Shown here piece after piece: positions 1-7,264 of a stretch of 9,847 nucleotides of DNA. Position 1 is the stretch's first letter, and the number at the start of each line of letters is the position of its first letter. The translations under genes and the position numbers were made by a program. This stretch comes from Halovivax sp. Its GTDB lineage: Archaea; Halobacteriota; Halobacteria; Halobacteriales; Natrialbaceae. Below the pieces are notes generated by a model. The model was not told the DNA's origin and did no database searches. It saw only the letters and a program-made list of their open reading frames with translations. The stretch is from assembly GCA_007135505.1 (NCBI GenBank), contig SLIS01000395.1:1-9847 (forward strand). Reading direction: 5' to 3'.

Positions 1-84
1 GGTCATGAGGGCTGGCCACGGGCGGTCCTCGAGTCGCTCCCCGATCGACTCGAGCTCGTCGATCAGTCGATCGAGACGGACTGA
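1..84 (+). CDS. 3' end of a truncated gene, product unknown
   Basis: Frame 1 is open from the window edge for 27 codons and ends at a TGA at 82-84. The visible tail reads GHEGWPRAVLESLPDRLELV and then ends in DQSIETD. Third positions are mostly G or C and the tail is acidic, as expected of a haloarchaeal protein C-terminus. The next gene starts 69 nt downstream on the same strand. I see no clear promoter in between, so the two may be cotranscribed. Too little is visible to assign a family. An antisense reading of the same bases is also open, so the call is moderate. Confidence 0.5.
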   Translation, partial: GHEGWPRAVLESLPDRLELVDQSIETD

Positions 85-153
85 TCGGCCAGCCCAGGTC
101 GCATCGATCGAAGTGGAAACACCGAAGAGGGAGGGTTCGACTCTCTGCAAACG

Positions 154-582
154 ATGGGCGAAATGGCTGGGGACCTCCTCGAATCGATCCGGACGCTGGA
201 CCCGGGAGTACTCTCGACGGACGAACTCGCACTCGCGATCGTCGGCGGAGTGATCGCGGTCGGGCTCGTCGCCCTCCTGTTCGCTCGACTCCGACGCTGG
301 AGGCGCGTTCGTCGGGAGCGTCGGTCGTCGAGGCGTAGTCACGCCGACGCGCAGGACCGTGACCCGCCGGTCGACGTCGGCGAGACCTACACCGTCGCCG
401 TCACGGAGTTCTCTCACCACCACTCCGGCGAGCGCCACGCCGTCGCGAAGGTCGAGGGGTTCGTGGTCTTCGTGGAGGACGTTCCCGCCAGCATCTCCCG
501 GACCGAGACGATCCGCATCTCGATTCTCTCGTTCAACCGAGGGCGAACGTCGGCGACGGCGACCTTCCTCGACCGGGTGTAG
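154..582 (+). CDS. Membrane-anchored TRAM-domain protein
   Basis: The 142-residue protein has three parts. Residues 25-45 form one hydrophobic helix (core LALAIVGGVIAVGLVALLF). Residues 46-61 are a strongly basic stretch of Arg residues. Residues 73-142 form a TRAM-like beta-barrel with the typical order VGETYTV, an AVAKVEGFVVFVED core, a basic-acidic turn and a final RTSATATF strand. TRAM domains are small RNA-binding modules found in tRNA-modifying enzymes and as stand-alone archaeal proteins. Here the domain would probably sit on the cytoplasmic face, held there by the helix and the positive-inside Arg cluster. ATG 154 is used; ATG 163 is an alternative start. The RNA target is unknown. 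The family call is fairly secure, while the membrane anchoring is inferred from hydrophobicity. Confidence 0.8.
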   Translation: MGEMAGDLLESIRTLDPGVLSTDELALAIVGGVIAVGLVALLFARLRRWRRVRRERRSSRRSHADAQDRDPPVDVGETYTVAVTEFSHHHSGERHAVAKVEGFVVFVEDVPASISRTETIRISILSFNRGRTSATATFLDRV

Positions 583-646
583 CGAGTGCGACCGCTTCGA
601 ACCCGCGACCGAACGCGAACGCTGCCAGATCCCGGTCGCGAACCCC

Positions 647-658
647 AGTAACTTTTGA
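647..658 (+). promoter_or_regulatory. TATA-like box for the UspA gene
   Basis: An AT-rich stretch (core AACTTTTGA, 650-658) stands out in GC-rich DNA and is centred about 27 nt before ATG 682. This is the spacing expected for an archaeal TATA box serving a leaderless transcript, and it supports the start at 682 over the upstream in-frame start at 655. Confidence 0.5.
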
Positions 659-681
659 CGGTTCACTTTCTTGCCGCGAGC

Positions 682-1140
682 ATGGAACGAGGGTTAGTCG
701 TCGTCAGCAACACCGACCGGCATCGATCGCTCCTGGAATCGGCGGGGACGTTTGCTGCCGGCGCGGACGCCGAGTTGATACTGCTTTCGACGCTCACGGA
801 GACCGAGTACGAGGACGATCGAGACGCACTGAAGAGCCTGGAGGAGATCGAGGGTGCGACCTACGGCATCGACGCGACCGAGGAACGCCTCGAACGAGCG
901 GCCCAGCGCCTCGCCAACGAGACGTTCGCCGACCTCGACGTCGAGTATCAGATCGCCCCCCGCGTCATCAACGACGGATCGCTGGCGGAGGCGATCCTCG
1001 AAGTGGCGGAGGAGACGGAATCCGATCACATCTTTATCGTCGGACAGAAGCGATCGCCAACTGGCAAGGCCCTGTTCGGAAACGTCGCCCAGTCGGTCAT
1101 TCTCGGCTTCGACGGTCGGGTAACCGTCGATCTGGAGTAA
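682..1140 (+). CDS. Universal stress protein, UspA family
   Basis: The 152-residue protein has the length of a single-domain Usp. It begins with the strand GLVVVSNTDRHRSLLESAG, which matches the N-terminal alpha/beta unit of the family. It ends with IFIVGQKRSPTGKALFGNVA followed by a last strand VTVDLE. Gly121, Gly128 and Gly133 with the residues after them correspond to the glycine-rich nucleotide-binding loop of the ATP-binding Usp type, in its haloarchaeal form. Family members are cytoplasmic dimers linked to stress responses; the ligand and role here are not known. ATG 682 is preferred because the family's first strand starts there and a TATA-like box lies about 27 nt upstream. An extension to 655 would add nine residues overlapping that promoter. 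The gene lies 79 nt before arcS on the same strand, probably without functional coupling. Confidence 0.88.
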   Translation: MERGLVVVSNTDRHRSLLESAGTFAAGADAELILLSTLTETEYEDDRDALKSLEEIEGATYGIDATEERLERAAQRLANETFADLDVEYQIAPRVINDGSLAEAILEVAEETESDHIFIVGQKRSPTGKALFGNVAQSVILGFDGRVTVDLE

Positions 1141-1219
1141 CGCTACCGAACCACGAACCCGGTCCCGTCGACTCGCTGGCTTTCGATACGCTCTTTCACC
1201 TCCCACGCACAGTACTGGT

Positions 1220-2989
1220 ATGACCGAGTACTTCGAAGTACACGAGCGCGACGGCCCGGCCCGTCTCGGCGAACTCCGGCTTGCCGAGTCGCGGACGACG
1301 CCGGCGCTCGTCGGGGACCTGCTCGCCGACGCCGGGTCGACGTGGGCCGGCGATCGCGAGGTCCCGGCCGGCGACCCGTCCCGGCTGACGGTGCTTCCCC
1401 ACCGGGCGTTTCCGGGGGGAACGGCGCCCGAGGTTCGCGAGTCGTTCGCCCCCGACTACCCCGAGGTGGACGGTCCGAGTGCGGCCGTCGTCTCGAGCGA
1501 GTCGCCGGCAGCCCACGGGACCGACGCGTACGTCGTCTCCGACGTCCAGTCGATCAGAGGACACGGGGCCGCGTTCGCCGAGGCGATCGTCGCCGTTCGC
1601 GAGGCCGTCCCGGCCGACACCGCCCTCGTCTGTTCCGGAATTGCGACGCCGCGGAACGCCTCCCTCCTGGCCTACGCCGGTGTCGACGCGGTCGACGCGG
1701 CCCGCGCTACCGTGGAGGGGACCCGCGGGCGCTACCTGACGACCGAGGGATCGTATCACCTCGACGACCTCGAGGAACTGCCGTGTGCGTGCCAGGCCTG
1801 TCGGGGCCCTCGCGCGGACTTCACCCGCGAGGATTGCGTTGAGCACAATCGAAACGTGCTGGCAGCCGAACTCGCGACGGTTCGTCAGCGCATCCGTGAC
1901 GGCCGACTCCGCGACTACCTGGAGGGGCAGGTACGCCACGACCAGTGGCTCACCGCGGCGATGCGCGAACTCGACGACCAGTGGGTCTACCTCGAGGAGC
2001 GAACGCCGATCCTCCGCGAGGCCGAAATCACGGCCGCGACGGAAGACACGCTCCGTCGCGTCGAGATCCAGCGCTACGCGGACCGTGTGACGACGCGCTA
2101 TCGCAACCGCTTTCGAAATCCCCTCGTGCTGGTTCCCTGCTCGGCCAGGAAACCCTATAGCGAGTCCCAGAGCCACGGCCAGTTCCACGACGCCATCCAG
2201 TGGCGAGCCCACCTCGTCTCGATGACGAGCCCGATCGGCGTCGTGCCCCAGGAACTCGAGACGACCTACCCGGCCCAGCACTACGACACCGTCGTCACGG
2301 GCCGCTGGTCCGAAGACGAGAAGGACTTCGTGAGTCGCGTCCTCCGACGGTACTTAGAGCGCAACGAGTACCGCACGATCGTCGCTCACGTCCCGGACGG
2401 GGGCTACCGCGAGATCGTCGAACGGGTCGAGGACGCCCTCGACCTCGGCGAGCGGCTCACCTACACGGTACCGGCGGGCGGCCACCCGACCGACGACGAG
2501 TCGCTGTCGAACCTCTCGGCCGCGCTCGACGGCGAACTCAAGTACTCCAAACGAGAGCGAGAACACAACACGATCCGGGCGATCGCCGACTACGTCCTCG
2601 GCGACGGCGCCGGGGACGCCCTCTTCGACGACGTCGAGATGCAAACGACGAGTCGCTACCCGAAAATTCAGGTCAGAGACGGTGACGGTACGCAGCTTGC
2701 GACGATGGTTCCGAAGTACGGCACGCTCTCGTTCACCCTCGAGGGGGCGCAACTGTGGGTCGACAGCGACGCTCCCACGAAACGCGTCGAGATCGATGGC
2801 TTCGTTCCCCACGGGAGTGTCCTCGCGCCGGGCGTGGTCGACGCGGACGAGGACATTCGCGTCGGTGACGAGGTCGTCGTCGAGGGGCCGAAGGCGTTCG
2901 CCGTCGGTCGTGCCGAGATGTTCGGCCGGGAGATGGCCGAAAGCACCCGTGGCGAAGCGGTAACGGTTCGTCACGTCGAAGAGCGGTAG
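1220..2989 (+). CDS. arcS: Archaeosine synthase ArcS (TgtA2)
   Basis: ArcS converts the preQ0 base at position 15 of archaeal tRNA towards archaeosine (G+). It acts after the transglycosylase TgtA, which is not in this window. The 589-residue protein starts with a TGT-related domain. Residues 189-194 are CACQAC, followed by Cys206 and His209, as in the CxCxxC...H zinc site of TGT enzymes. Residues 306-319 read PCSARKPYSESQSH, an exact match to the PC-x3-KPY-x2-S-x2-H motif that sets ArcS apart from TgtA. From about residue 480 to the end lies a PUA RNA-binding domain (YPKIQV..., GFVPHGSVLAPGVVDADEDI, then VGDEVVV and AVGRAEM). The order and length fit full-length ArcS. ATG 1220 starts a typical N-terminus (MTEYFEVHERDGPARLGEL). 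A weak AT-richer stretch at 1181-1198 may be the promoter. The gene appears intact. Confidence 0.93.
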   Translation: MTEYFEVHERDGPARLGELRLAESRTTPALVGDLLADAGSTWAGDREVPAGDPSRLTVLPHRAFPGGTAPEVRESFAPDYPEVDGPSAAVVSSESPAAHGTDAYVVSDVQSIRGHGAAFAEAIVAVREAVPADTALVCSGIATPRNASLLAYAGVDAVDAARATVEGTRGRYLTTEGSYHLDDLEELPCACQACRGPRADFTREDCVEHNRNVLAAELATVRQRIRDGRLRDYLEGQVRHDQWLTAAMRELDDQWVYLEERTPILREAEITAATEDTLRRVEIQRYADRVTTRYRNRFRNPLVLVPCSARKPYSESQSHGQFHDAIQWRAHLVSMTSPIGVVPQELETTYPAQHYDTVVTGRWSEDEKDFVSRVLRRYLERNEYRTIVAHVPDGGYREIVERVEDALDLGERLTYTVPAGGHPTDDESLSNLSAALDGELKYSKREREHNTIRAIADYVLGDGAGDALFDDVEMQTTSRYPKIQVRDGDGTQLATMVPKYGTLSFTLEGAQLWVDSDAPTKRVEIDGFVPHGSVLAPGVVDADEDIRVGDEVVVEGPKAFAVGRAEMFGREMAESTRGEAVTVRHVEER

Positions 2990-3257
2990 CGATACCTGTC
3001 CCACGGCTACCGGTCTGTTACCACCGGCTGAATCGCTTCGATTCCGAACTGCCAGCGGCGAGCCCGATCCGGCCGCCGGCTATCGGACGCCGCGATGTTC
3101 GACCGCGAGCGGATCGAGGGTTGGTGGCGCCGGCGAGGTTGTGTCACGTGGCGGATGTGAGGGTGTCGGTCAGCGACAAACGGGACCGTCGCGGCCACGC
3201 TCCCGCGTGCTCGGAACGATCGAAACCGCGATAACGGACCCTCCCTTCCCGACGCCC
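2990..3257 (+). other. Intergenic gap between arcS and the lipoprotein gene
   Basis: No convincing gene is seen in this 268-nt GC-rich stretch. A short inverted repeat (CCGGT at 3010-3014, ACCGG at 3023-3027) follows the arcS stop and could act in termination, but it lacks a T-run. The bases around 3228-3236 (CGATAACGG), about 26 nt before ATG 3258, are the best candidate for a TATA-like box of the lipoprotein gene. The open frames here look like shadows with Arg- and Pro-rich translations. Confidence 0.4.
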
Positions 3258-3725
3258 ATGAGACGACGTGCGCTGCTCGGGGTGACCGCCGGTGCCGTCG
3301 CGCTGGCGGGTTGTCTGTTCGCGGACGATCCCCACGCCGACCTCGAGGACTGCGAGATCGACGGTCACGAGAGCGGCGACATCGAGATCGCCGTCGATGG
3401 CGAGCCGATCGACCTGGAAGCCGACCGCTATCAGGCCGAACACGCCGACGAGTTCTCGTACGACTTTCACTTCCACGAGGGTTCCGAGGCATGGTACATG
3501 GACTGCGATCGCGTGACGTTCGCCGAGGGGATCGACCTGATTCCGCACTTCTCCTACGAGCGCCACGACGGCGCGCACGTTCTCTCCCACGACGACGAGA
3601 CCTACGACGCCCGCCGGGCGAACACGGCGATCGAATTCGTCCTGAACGGGGAGTCGGTGGAGCCGGGTGATCACCGACTCGAACACGGTGACGAGCTGTA
3701 CGTCGAGATCGAGACCGACGGGTAA
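3258..3725 (+). CDS. His-rich Tat-type lipoprotein of unknown function
   Basis: The 155-residue protein starts MRRRALLGVTAGAVALAGC. This combines Arg residues of the twin-arginine type, a short hydrophobic core and the lipobox LAGC with Cys19. It is therefore predicted to be exported by Tat and held on the outer face of the membrane by a lipid on Cys19, as is common in haloarchaea. The mature part is very acidic and contains about eleven His residues, including FHFHE at 70-74, plus Cys32 and Cys83. Residues 42-68 and 125-150 share the pattern IExxxxGE, then R, then EHxDE, suggesting an internal duplication of a small beta-rich unit. It resembles hypothetical haloarchaeal secreted proteins I recall with a similar FHFE-containing domain, but I cannot name a family. 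Metal binding is only a possibility. ATG 3258 is chosen because the signal peptide begins there; a GTG at 3141 would bury it. The gene converges with polB2. Confidence 0.82.
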   Translation: MRRRALLGVTAGAVALAGCLFADDPHADLEDCEIDGHESGDIEIAVDGEPIDLEADRYQAEHADEFSYDFHFHEGSEAWYMDCDRVTFAEGIDLIPHFSYERHDGAHVLSHDDETYDARRANTAIEFVLNGESVEPGDHRLEHGDELYVEIETDG

Positions 3726-3794
3726 TGGCGCCACTCGACCGAACCCGACGGACGGCGCCGATACGGGTCGTCGGGTGCGACGTTCCCGTACAAC

Positions 3795-3878
3795 CGTCGG
3801 TAGCGTCGCCGACGAAGTCGATAGTTCGTCGTCGGTACCCGTGCGTACCGTTCGGTATGACGATACCCGCGTCGGTAT
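3795..3878. repeat. Alternating GGTA/TACC inverted repeats in a convergent gap
   Basis: The 157-nt gap between the two convergent stop codons (3726-3882) holds CGTCGGTA at 3795-3802, 3830-3837 and 3870-3877, and a variant GTTCGGTA at 3850-3857. The last three copies are spaced exactly 20 nt apart. Opposite-strand copies lie between them, giving possible hairpins: TACCG 3846-3850 with CGGTA 3853-3857, GGTAT 3854-3858 with ATACC 3863-3867, and ATACC 3863-3867 with GGTAT 3874-3878. The arms are short. The array may act as a two-way terminator or as a protein-binding site. Confidence 0.45.
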
Positions 3879-3882
3879 CGAC

Positions 3883-6249
3883 TCAGCCGTCGAACGCCGA
3901 CAGCGAGACCGTTCGTCCGTCCGCGAGGGACTGGCGAATGCGCTCTCTGTTCCACCCGAGCGGCGAGACGACGCTCTCGGCCGCCCGGATCAGCAGCGTC
4001 GCGTAGTACTCCGCGTCGTATCCCGTGTGTCCGTCCTCGATCGCGAGGCGAACCCGATCGCGCGTTCGTCGGGCATCGTCGTCGACCACGACGTACTCGA
4101 CCGACTGCCCTGGGTTGCGAGAGACGCCGAGCGCCTCGTACCGTTCGAGCGCCGCGACCGTGTGGGTCGACTGCGTGTACTCGCTCGGCGACTTCGAGAC
4201 GCGCTTGGTGATCGCGAGGTCGGCCGGATCGACGACGCCCCGTTCGAGCTCGCCGATGCGACGTTGCAGGCGCTCACAGACGGCGGCGGGGTCGCGCGCA
4301 TCGTCGAGCGTCTCGACGAACTCGTGCTGACAGTCGGCGACGAACGTCGGCGTCGAGCGCTGGCGCAGCTCGATCCCCCGGAACTTGTACGTCCCGTCCT
4401 CGCGCTTGCCGAAGTAGCGGGTGAGCGCGCCGGCGGGGGCGGACGGGGCCGTCGAACCGGCGATGGTCGGCTCCGATCTATCGGCGTTCGCTCGTCCCGC
4501 GATCGACGACCGCAGCGGGACGAAACAGACCCACTCGTAGGCGCCGTCGTGTTCGAGGGGGATCCCGACCTGCTGACTGATGTCCGAAAGCACCGACGGC
4601 AGGGGTTCCGGCTCGTCGACCGTCGCCGTCACCCAGAGGCTGTCGACGATGCCGTGGACGATCCGCCACCCGCTGGCTTCGAGCCGGTCCTTCGCCTCGA
4701 GCGCGATATCGCGAGCGTACGCGTTGATCGCCTCGTGACACTCGATGCGACCGAACTTGGCGTTGCGATAGCCCTGGTAGCCGAAACACGAGACCAGCAC
4801 CCACTTGATCGCTCCGGACTCACCACGGTACCGGCGACGCTCGCGGTCCGAGAGCTCGCCCTTGCCCAGTTGCCGCTTCAGGTTGGCTCGGTCCTCGAGC
4901 AGCGGTTCCAGCACGTCAGGCAGAAAGCCGCCCGTCCGGCAGATCCGGTACCCGAGTCCCGGGACGTGGTCTCGCGGCGCGTTGTCCGCACCCTGTTTGC
5001 AACACGCACAGTCGACCGTCTCCGGGCTCACGTTGCGCTCGCAGATGATCCGCGGATACAGCGAGGCGAAGTCGATCTCGTGGACGGTCTCGTGGAAGCC
5101 GACCTCGGGGGCGAACGTGAACCCGCCGCGGTCGGCGTCGTGTAACGTCCGCGCGTCCTTGAACCGCTCCGGCTCCCACTTGTTCCAGGGCGCGAGCACG
5201 TCCCACTCGTCGCGGGCCATTCGGATCTGTCGCGACGTCAGTAGCGTACCGATGCTCCCCCAGGCGGCCTCCTGGAGCGGTCGCCAGCTTTGCTCGACCA
5301 TGTACAGCAGCCCCGGCAGGCCGGACTGGTGCCAGAGGAAGCTATTCGACTCGTCGACGATCGCCCGGCCGGGAACCCGGTAGCGCGCCGGCGAGTGGCC
5401 CACCTGACCGTAGCTCGCGTACGTGTTCTCGCCGGCGACGCGCGACCAGCCCGGAAGTCGCCCCAGCTTGAACCCGTCGAGACCCGCGTCGTCGGCCACG
5501 TCGTGGCACAACGCGATCAGATCGGCGTGGCTCACCACCAGCACGTCCGGGTCCGTCCGTTCGAGCCGGTCGGTCAACGTCTCGAGGACATCGATCGGCT
5601 CGCCCTCGATCGTCGTTCGATCGATCGGCCCGTCGCCGACCGTCCCGCGACCGACCCGCAGCGTCGAGACGTCTCCCTCCGCCAGCGCTCGCTCCCCGAT
5701 TTCGATGTGGTAGCGTCGAAGGTCGCGATCGGGGGCAGCCGATGCCGGTTCGTGGCCTCGATCCAGACAGTATCGAAATCCCGGCGCGAGGTCGACGTCG
5801 AACAGTCGGAGCGTTCCGGGTGCCAGCGACTGCCCACGACGTCCATCGGACGAGCTGTCGGCGGTCGATCGCCCGCTATCGGACGAACGATCAGGTGCGG
5901 CGCCCTCGTGGCGGTACTTGAGTTCCCGCGCGAACGTCCGTACCTCGTCGATTCGTGCCAGGGACGCCCGAAGCACCGATTCGGGCGGCGATCGGCCTTT
6001 CGTATCGTGTAATGTGGTGTATCGATCGACGACGGTGGCGTCCGTGACCTTCGGATCGGCCGCGAGATCGGCTCGCAACGGCTCGAGCACGCCGTCTGGC
6101 CCGGCGACGAACACCGACGGCTCGTAGGACTCGTCCAGGACGGGTTCGGCGCCGGCCTCGGTTAACTGCCAGGCACGGACCGCTCCGTCCAGAAACTCGA
6201 TGGTGAACGGTCCGGGCCCCGATTCGAACGCGTCGGGGCCGTGAGTCAC
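3883..6249 (-). CDS. polB2: Family B DNA polymerase, PolB2 type
   Basis: The 788-residue protein has the family B order. An N-terminal part is followed by a Ser/Asp-rich linker at 116-143, an exonuclease-like region (DVD at 151-153), motif A DFASLYPRII at 393-402, motif B KWVLVSCFG at 482-490, motif C VHGIVDSL at 531-538 and the thumb-side KFRGIELRQRS at 622-632. Motif C, normally YGDTDS, keeps only the second Asp (Asp536); the first is Ile534. Motif B has Val and Phe where Asn and Tyr are usual, and the exonuclease residues look degenerate. Such changes mark the PolB2 group. A Cys cluster lies at 414, 416, 417 and 437. A GTG start at 6249 is chosen because it overlaps the upstream stop by 4 nt (GTGA). 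Longer frames up to 6735 only shadow the neighbours. PolB2 of Sulfolobus (Dpo2) has been linked to damage tolerance; a similar role here is inferred. Confidence 0.88.
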   Translation of the reverse strand: MTHGPDAFESGPGPFTIEFLDGAVRAWQLTEAGAEPVLDESYEPSVFVAGPDGVLEPLRADLAADPKVTDATVVDRYTTLHDTKGRSPPESVLRASLARIDEVRTFARELKYRHEGAAPDRSSDSGRSTADSSSDGRRGQSLAPGTLRLFDVDLAPGFRYCLDRGHEPASAAPDRDLRRYHIEIGERALAEGDVSTLRVGRGTVGDGPIDRTTIEGEPIDVLETLTDRLERTDPDVLVVSHADLIALCHDVADDAGLDGFKLGRLPGWSRVAGENTYASYGQVGHSPARYRVPGRAIVDESNSFLWHQSGLPGLLYMVEQSWRPLQEAAWGSIGTLLTSRQIRMARDEWDVLAPWNKWEPERFKDARTLHDADRGGFTFAPEVGFHETVHEIDFASLYPRIICERNVSPETVDCACCKQGADNAPRDHVPGLGYRICRTGGFLPDVLEPLLEDRANLKRQLGKGELSDRERRRYRGESGAIKWVLVSCFGYQGYRNAKFGRIECHEAINAYARDIALEAKDRLEASGWRIVHGIVDSLWVTATVDEPEPLPSVLSDISQQVGIPLEHDGAYEWVCFVPLRSSIAGRANADRSEPTIAGSTAPSAPAGALTRYFGKREDGTYKFRGIELRQRSTPTFVADCQHEFVETLDDARDPAAVCERLQRRIGELERGVVDPADLAITKRVSKSPSEYTQSTHTVAALERYEALGVSRNPGQSVEYVVVDDDARRTRDRVRLAIEDGHTGYDAEYYATLLIRAAESVVSPLGWNRERIRQSLADGRTVSLSAFDG

Positions 6250-6527
6250 TCGTCTCCCCCCTCCGTCCGATCGCTTCCTTCGAGCTCGTCGAGTCGCTCG
6301 TACACCTGCCGAAGCTCCACTTCGTGGGCGAGCAGCAGCGACAGGAGAAGCGCCCGCTCGGGATCGGGCGGGTTCGCGTAGCCCGCCGCGTCCGCGTATC
6401 CTCGCGCCCGGTCGAACAGCCGGTCGAAGTCGGACTGGTACTCCCGGCGAAGAGCCCGTCGCATCGGTGCCCACTCGGACTCGAGCTGTCGGATTACGTC
6501 GCGATAGGTGGGATTCGTTCGGCCCAT
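6246..6527 (-). CDS. Small helical protein between RadA-like gene and polB2
   Basis: The 93-residue protein is charged and predicted to be almost all helical. The segments are roughly residues 8-32 (VIRQLESEWAPMRRALRREY region), 33-47 (FDRLFDRARGYADAA) and 56-85 (ERALLLSLLLAHEVELRQVY and LDELE), followed by a polar acidic tail. Its ATG shares one base with the stop of the RadA-like gene (TGATG). Its own stop overlaps the GTG of polB2 by 4 nt. This is strong evidence for one mRNA and translational coupling. No enzyme motif or zinc site is seen. Its position suggests a bridging or accessory subunit for the polymerase or the RadA-like protein, but this rests on context alone. I do not recognise a named family. 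Confidence 0.8.
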   Translation of the reverse strand: MGRTNPTYRDVIRQLESEWAPMRRALRREYQSDFDRLFDRARGYADAAGYANPPDPERALLLSLLLAHEVELRQVYERLDELEGSDRTEGGDE

Positions 6528-7243
6528 CAGGCTCCCTCCTCGACCAGCGCCGGGATCGGTACGCCGGGGCGGTCCGTCGTCTCCCGTCGCTGCGTGAGCT
6601 CGGGTTCGAGCAGTCCCCGGTCGTGGGCCGCGACGACGGGGTCGATCCCGCGGGCGGCTCCACAGACGTCGACCCAGTAGGGGATCGTCGTTTGCCACCC
6701 GTCGTGGTCCCAGTACCCGACCTGGTCGACGCCATCGCCCTCGAGACGGACGCCGACGCGCGTTCGGACGCACTCGATTACGCGATCGGCTCGCTCGTCG
6801 AGTGCGGCCGGGACCGCGTCCTGGGGGGTCGTCGCGAGGACCGGGACGTCGAGGGAACGCCCCAGTTCTCGCAGCGTCGACAGTGCGGACGCAAGCAGTT
6901 CGTCGCGTTCGAACGCGGCGAGGTCGTCGTCGCGATACAGGGAGGTGACGTTCGTGGCGACGACGAGCGACGAGCGCCCGGTTGCCCGTCGGGCGAGCGT
7001 ACGAACCAGCGAGTGGTGCTGGTAAGCGGTAAACGCCCGGGCGATGCGAAGCGGTGCCAGCGTCGCTGGACTCGGCGCACAGTCGTACAGTGCGTGCGTG
7101 TTCGCCGCGTTCCGGGCGTCGATCCAGTGAACGCGGTCGGCACCGTCGATCAGTTCGGAACAGACGAGCTCGGGAACGAGCGGCGACCGGGGCGTCGGGA
7201 CTCGAAGCACCGTCAGCCCGGGTTCGTACTCGACGTGGTGCAT
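6527..7243 (-). CDS. RadA/RecA-like protein lacking Walker motifs
   Basis: The 238-residue protein follows the layout of the RadA/RecA core. A first strand (GLTVLRV, 9-15) leads into a loop PTPRSPLVPEL (16-26) where a P-loop would be. It continues with VHWIDARNA (38-46), like the strand after helix 1 in RadA. IARAFTAYQHHSL (67-79) closely resembles the RadA ARA(F/Y) segment. SLVVATNVTSLYRDDDL (92-108) stands where RadA has the Walker B strand ending in Asp, and a final LDVPVLATTP (131-140) follows. Neither a GxxxxGKT loop nor a Walker B Asp is present, so ATP hydrolysis is unlikely. It could be a structural RadA paralogue that binds RadA or the polymerase. ATG 7243 opens the three-gene operon and is supported by a TATA-like box about 28 nt upstream. 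Family assignment is by pattern only. Confidence 0.75.
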   Translation of the reverse strand: MHHVEYEPGLTVLRVPTPRSPLVPELVCSELIDGADRVHWIDARNAANTHALYDCAPSPATLAPLRIARAFTAYQHHSLVRTLARRATGRSSLVVATNVTSLYRDDDLAAFERDELLASALSTLRELGRSLDVPVLATTPQDAVPAALDERADRVIECVRTRVGVRLEGDGVDQVGYWDHDGWQTTIPYWVDVCGAARGIDPVVAAHDRGLLEPELTQRRETTDRPGVPIPALVEEGA

Positions 7244-7264
7244 ACGCGATGGTCGACTCGACGA

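Noticed and set aside
111..138. GTGGAAAC followed by a G-rich stretch, a little like half of an archaeal origin-recognition box
   Set aside because: A single imperfect copy, with no inverted partner and about 9 kb from the orc gene.
1..150. Open - strand frame with acidic, helical-looking translation (LDRLIDELESIGERLEDRP)
   Set aside because: It has no ATG near a promoter and continues antisense into the TRAM gene. The + strand frame ending at 84 ends naturally and fits the neighbours' strand.
1196..2281. Long - strand frame of 361 codons antisense to arcS
   Set aside because: It is a shadow of arcS: Arg- and Gly-rich, with no recognisable domain, while the + strand has exact ArcS motifs.
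3667..5145. Long + strand frame of 492 codons antisense to polB2
   Set aside because: Arg-rich shadow frame; the - strand carries clear polymerase motifs over the same bases.
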